NCBI GenBank assembly: GCA_021736615.1 | Contig: JAIPFN010000159.1 | Span: 1-13,057 of the forward strand | Source of the DNA: Phycisphaerae bacterium | GTDB taxonomy: Bacteria; Planctomycetota; Phycisphaerae; Sedimentisphaerales; Anaerohalosphaeraceae | Length of the DNA: 13,057 nt | Direction of reading: 5' to 3' | Part shown: piece after piece, positions 12,361 to 13,057 of the stretch | Position numbering within the stretch: the stretch's first letter is position 1 | How the letters are laid out: each line of letters starts with the position of its first letter | Notes under the pieces: generated by a model | The model's input: only the letters and a program-made list of their open reading frames with translations | Databases searched by the model: none | Told to the model about the DNA's origin: nothing | Translations under genes and position numbers: made by a program

Positions 12361-12452
12361 GCATTCTGACATAGCCAGAGGCGATGTTGGCAGAGGGTAA
12401 CACCTGGTATGTCCGATAATGTACCCGAAAGGCCTGGGCATCGTTTTTTTTT
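12361..12452 (+). ncRNA. structured RNA-like element ending in a T9 terminator, identity unknown
   Basis: CGATGTT (12382-12388) can pair with GGCATCG (12437-12443), using two G-U pairs, and the closing strand runs straight into nine Ts (12444-12452). Inside, GGGTA (12395-12399) pairs with TACCC (12422-12426), extended by CA/TG with a bulged A. GCCA (12374-12377) can pair with TGGC (12388-12391) as an alternative. The element lies 103 bases after the HD gene and about 210 bases before a TonB-dependent receptor gene, so it could be the terminator of the former, a leader attenuator or riboswitch of the latter, or a small RNA. I compared it mentally with B12, TPP, c-di-GMP, fluoride, guanidine and Moco motifs and found no convincing match. 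Confidence 0.35.
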
Positions 12453-12664
12453 AAACTTATTAGCTGAATCCTCTGGTGTTAAACCTTTATTATTATCCCA
12501 AAAAAGCGATTTTCCTTCATTTTCTCGCATTTGCTTATTTTTTCGAGCGAGACCCTCTCTTCATATTAAGTGATTTACTCAATATATTAATCCGATAAAG
12601 TCAGCGTTGATATTATTAGTTCTGACTGTGGGGGGCTAAAATTATCTCTTGAGAGGTAATAAAA

Positions 12665-13057
12665 ATGAAATTTGAAAATGGAACCCTGGCAGCGAAACTT
12701 TGTTTAGCTATCATACTGCTGGCAATGGTTCTTTTCGATGTAGAAACATTTGGCGCAGAGGCCAATTCGCTTGACGGGGACAATTTATTCGATATGTCTC
12801 TAGAAGAACTGATGAACGTGGAAATTATTTCAGCATCACAAAAAAAGAGACTCTTCTTGAAACTTCTTCTAACATAACTGTTGTTACCAGCCAGCAAATC
12901 AAGGAATGGGGCGCAAGGGATCTTAAAGACGTCCTTTCTCGCGTGGCAGGTTTTTATGTCCTGCCCGATCGTGATGAATGGGTTTTTTCCGCTCGTGGCA
13001 GCATCAGCGACAATAGCCTGAAATATCTCGTGCTGATTGACAGTCATAAGATGAATT
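12665..13057 (+). pseudogene. TonB-dependent receptor, N-terminal part with a -1 frameshift, runs off the right edge
   Basis: ATG 12665 has GAGAGG (12651-12656) eight bases upstream. The first frame gives a signal peptide (hydrophobic about 9-25) and the segment Asp-Met-Ser-Leu-Glu-Glu-Leu-Met-Asn-Val-Glu-Ile-Ile-Ser-Ala-Ser, the standard start of many planctomycete and proteobacterial receptors, then hits a stop at 12875-12877. From 12847 the -1 frame continues the same protein without a gap: Glu-Thr-Leu-Leu-Glu-Thr-Ser-Ser-Asn-Ile-Thr-Val-Val-Thr, then Ile-Lys-Glu-Trp-Gly-Ala-Arg-Asp-Leu-Lys-Asp-Val-Leu and Val-Ala-Gly-Phe-Tyr-Val, the plug domain. The barrel lies outside the window. Receptors of this kind import vitamin B12, siderophores or glycans in the outer membrane; the substrate is not evident. 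The shift falls at A-AAA-AAG (12841-12847), so a sequencing indel, a true mutation, phase variation or slippage are all possible. Confidence 0.85.

Noticed and set aside
12339..12530. A 63-codon minus-strand frame over the structured element.
   Set aside because: No ribosome binding site or family resemblance; the sequence is better explained as non-coding structured DNA.

Overview
The window looks like a piece of a planctomycete chromosome, most likely class Phycisphaerae. This is inferred from gene style: an ECF sigma factor followed by a very large single-pass membrane protein with an RseB/LolA-like region, tandem plant-Deg-like HtrA paralogues, DUF861-type cupin, and many short dispersed palindromes. 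No rRNA, tRNA or CRISPR array was seen, so the assignment is provisional.

Region by region. Positions 1-1240 are a decayed mobile/defence patch. The right end of an IS3-family insertion sequence (transposase C-terminus plus terminal inverted repeat) has landed inside a gene that resembles the HamA/DUF1837 anti-phage nuclease family. The terminal TGA of the IS supplies the stop codon of the truncated gene. Next to it are the C-terminal remnant of a tyrosine recombinase with an in-frame stop, and a GxxExxY-family gene broken by a one-base frameshift and flanked by two near-identical 30-bp repeats. Positions 1600-2860 hold parB (minus strand) and, upstream of it, two perfect 16-bp parS sites, which suggests proximity to the chromosome origin; no parA is visible. 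Positions 3395-7229 carry an ECF-like sigma factor and a 902-residue membrane protein, probably its regulator, separated by about 620 bp of repeat-rich non-coding DNA. A long hairpin at 7261-7315 separates this from the convergent block.

Positions 7338-11374 form a probable four-gene minus-strand operon: a lipoprotein of unknown function, a small cupin, an HtrA/Deg protease with an intact catalytic triad, and a lipoprotein paralogue of that protease which has lost His and Asp of the triad. A sigma70-like promoter is visible upstream of the first gene. Divergent from it is an HD-domain phosphohydrolase (11473-12258). The right end has a structured element ending in nine Ts, then a TonB-dependent receptor that is interrupted by a frameshift exactly at an A-AAA-AAG slippery heptamer and runs off the window.

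How the genes fit together: the sigma factor/membrane protein pair and the Deg protease/pseudoprotease/lipoprotein operon are both envelope-related, consistent with an envelope-stress or secretion quality-control neighbourhood, but a direct link between them is only inferred. The observations most worth follow-up are the active/inactive Deg pair, the IS-interrupted defence-like gene, the slippery-site receptor, the structured RNA-like element, and the repeat-flanked GxxExxY unit.
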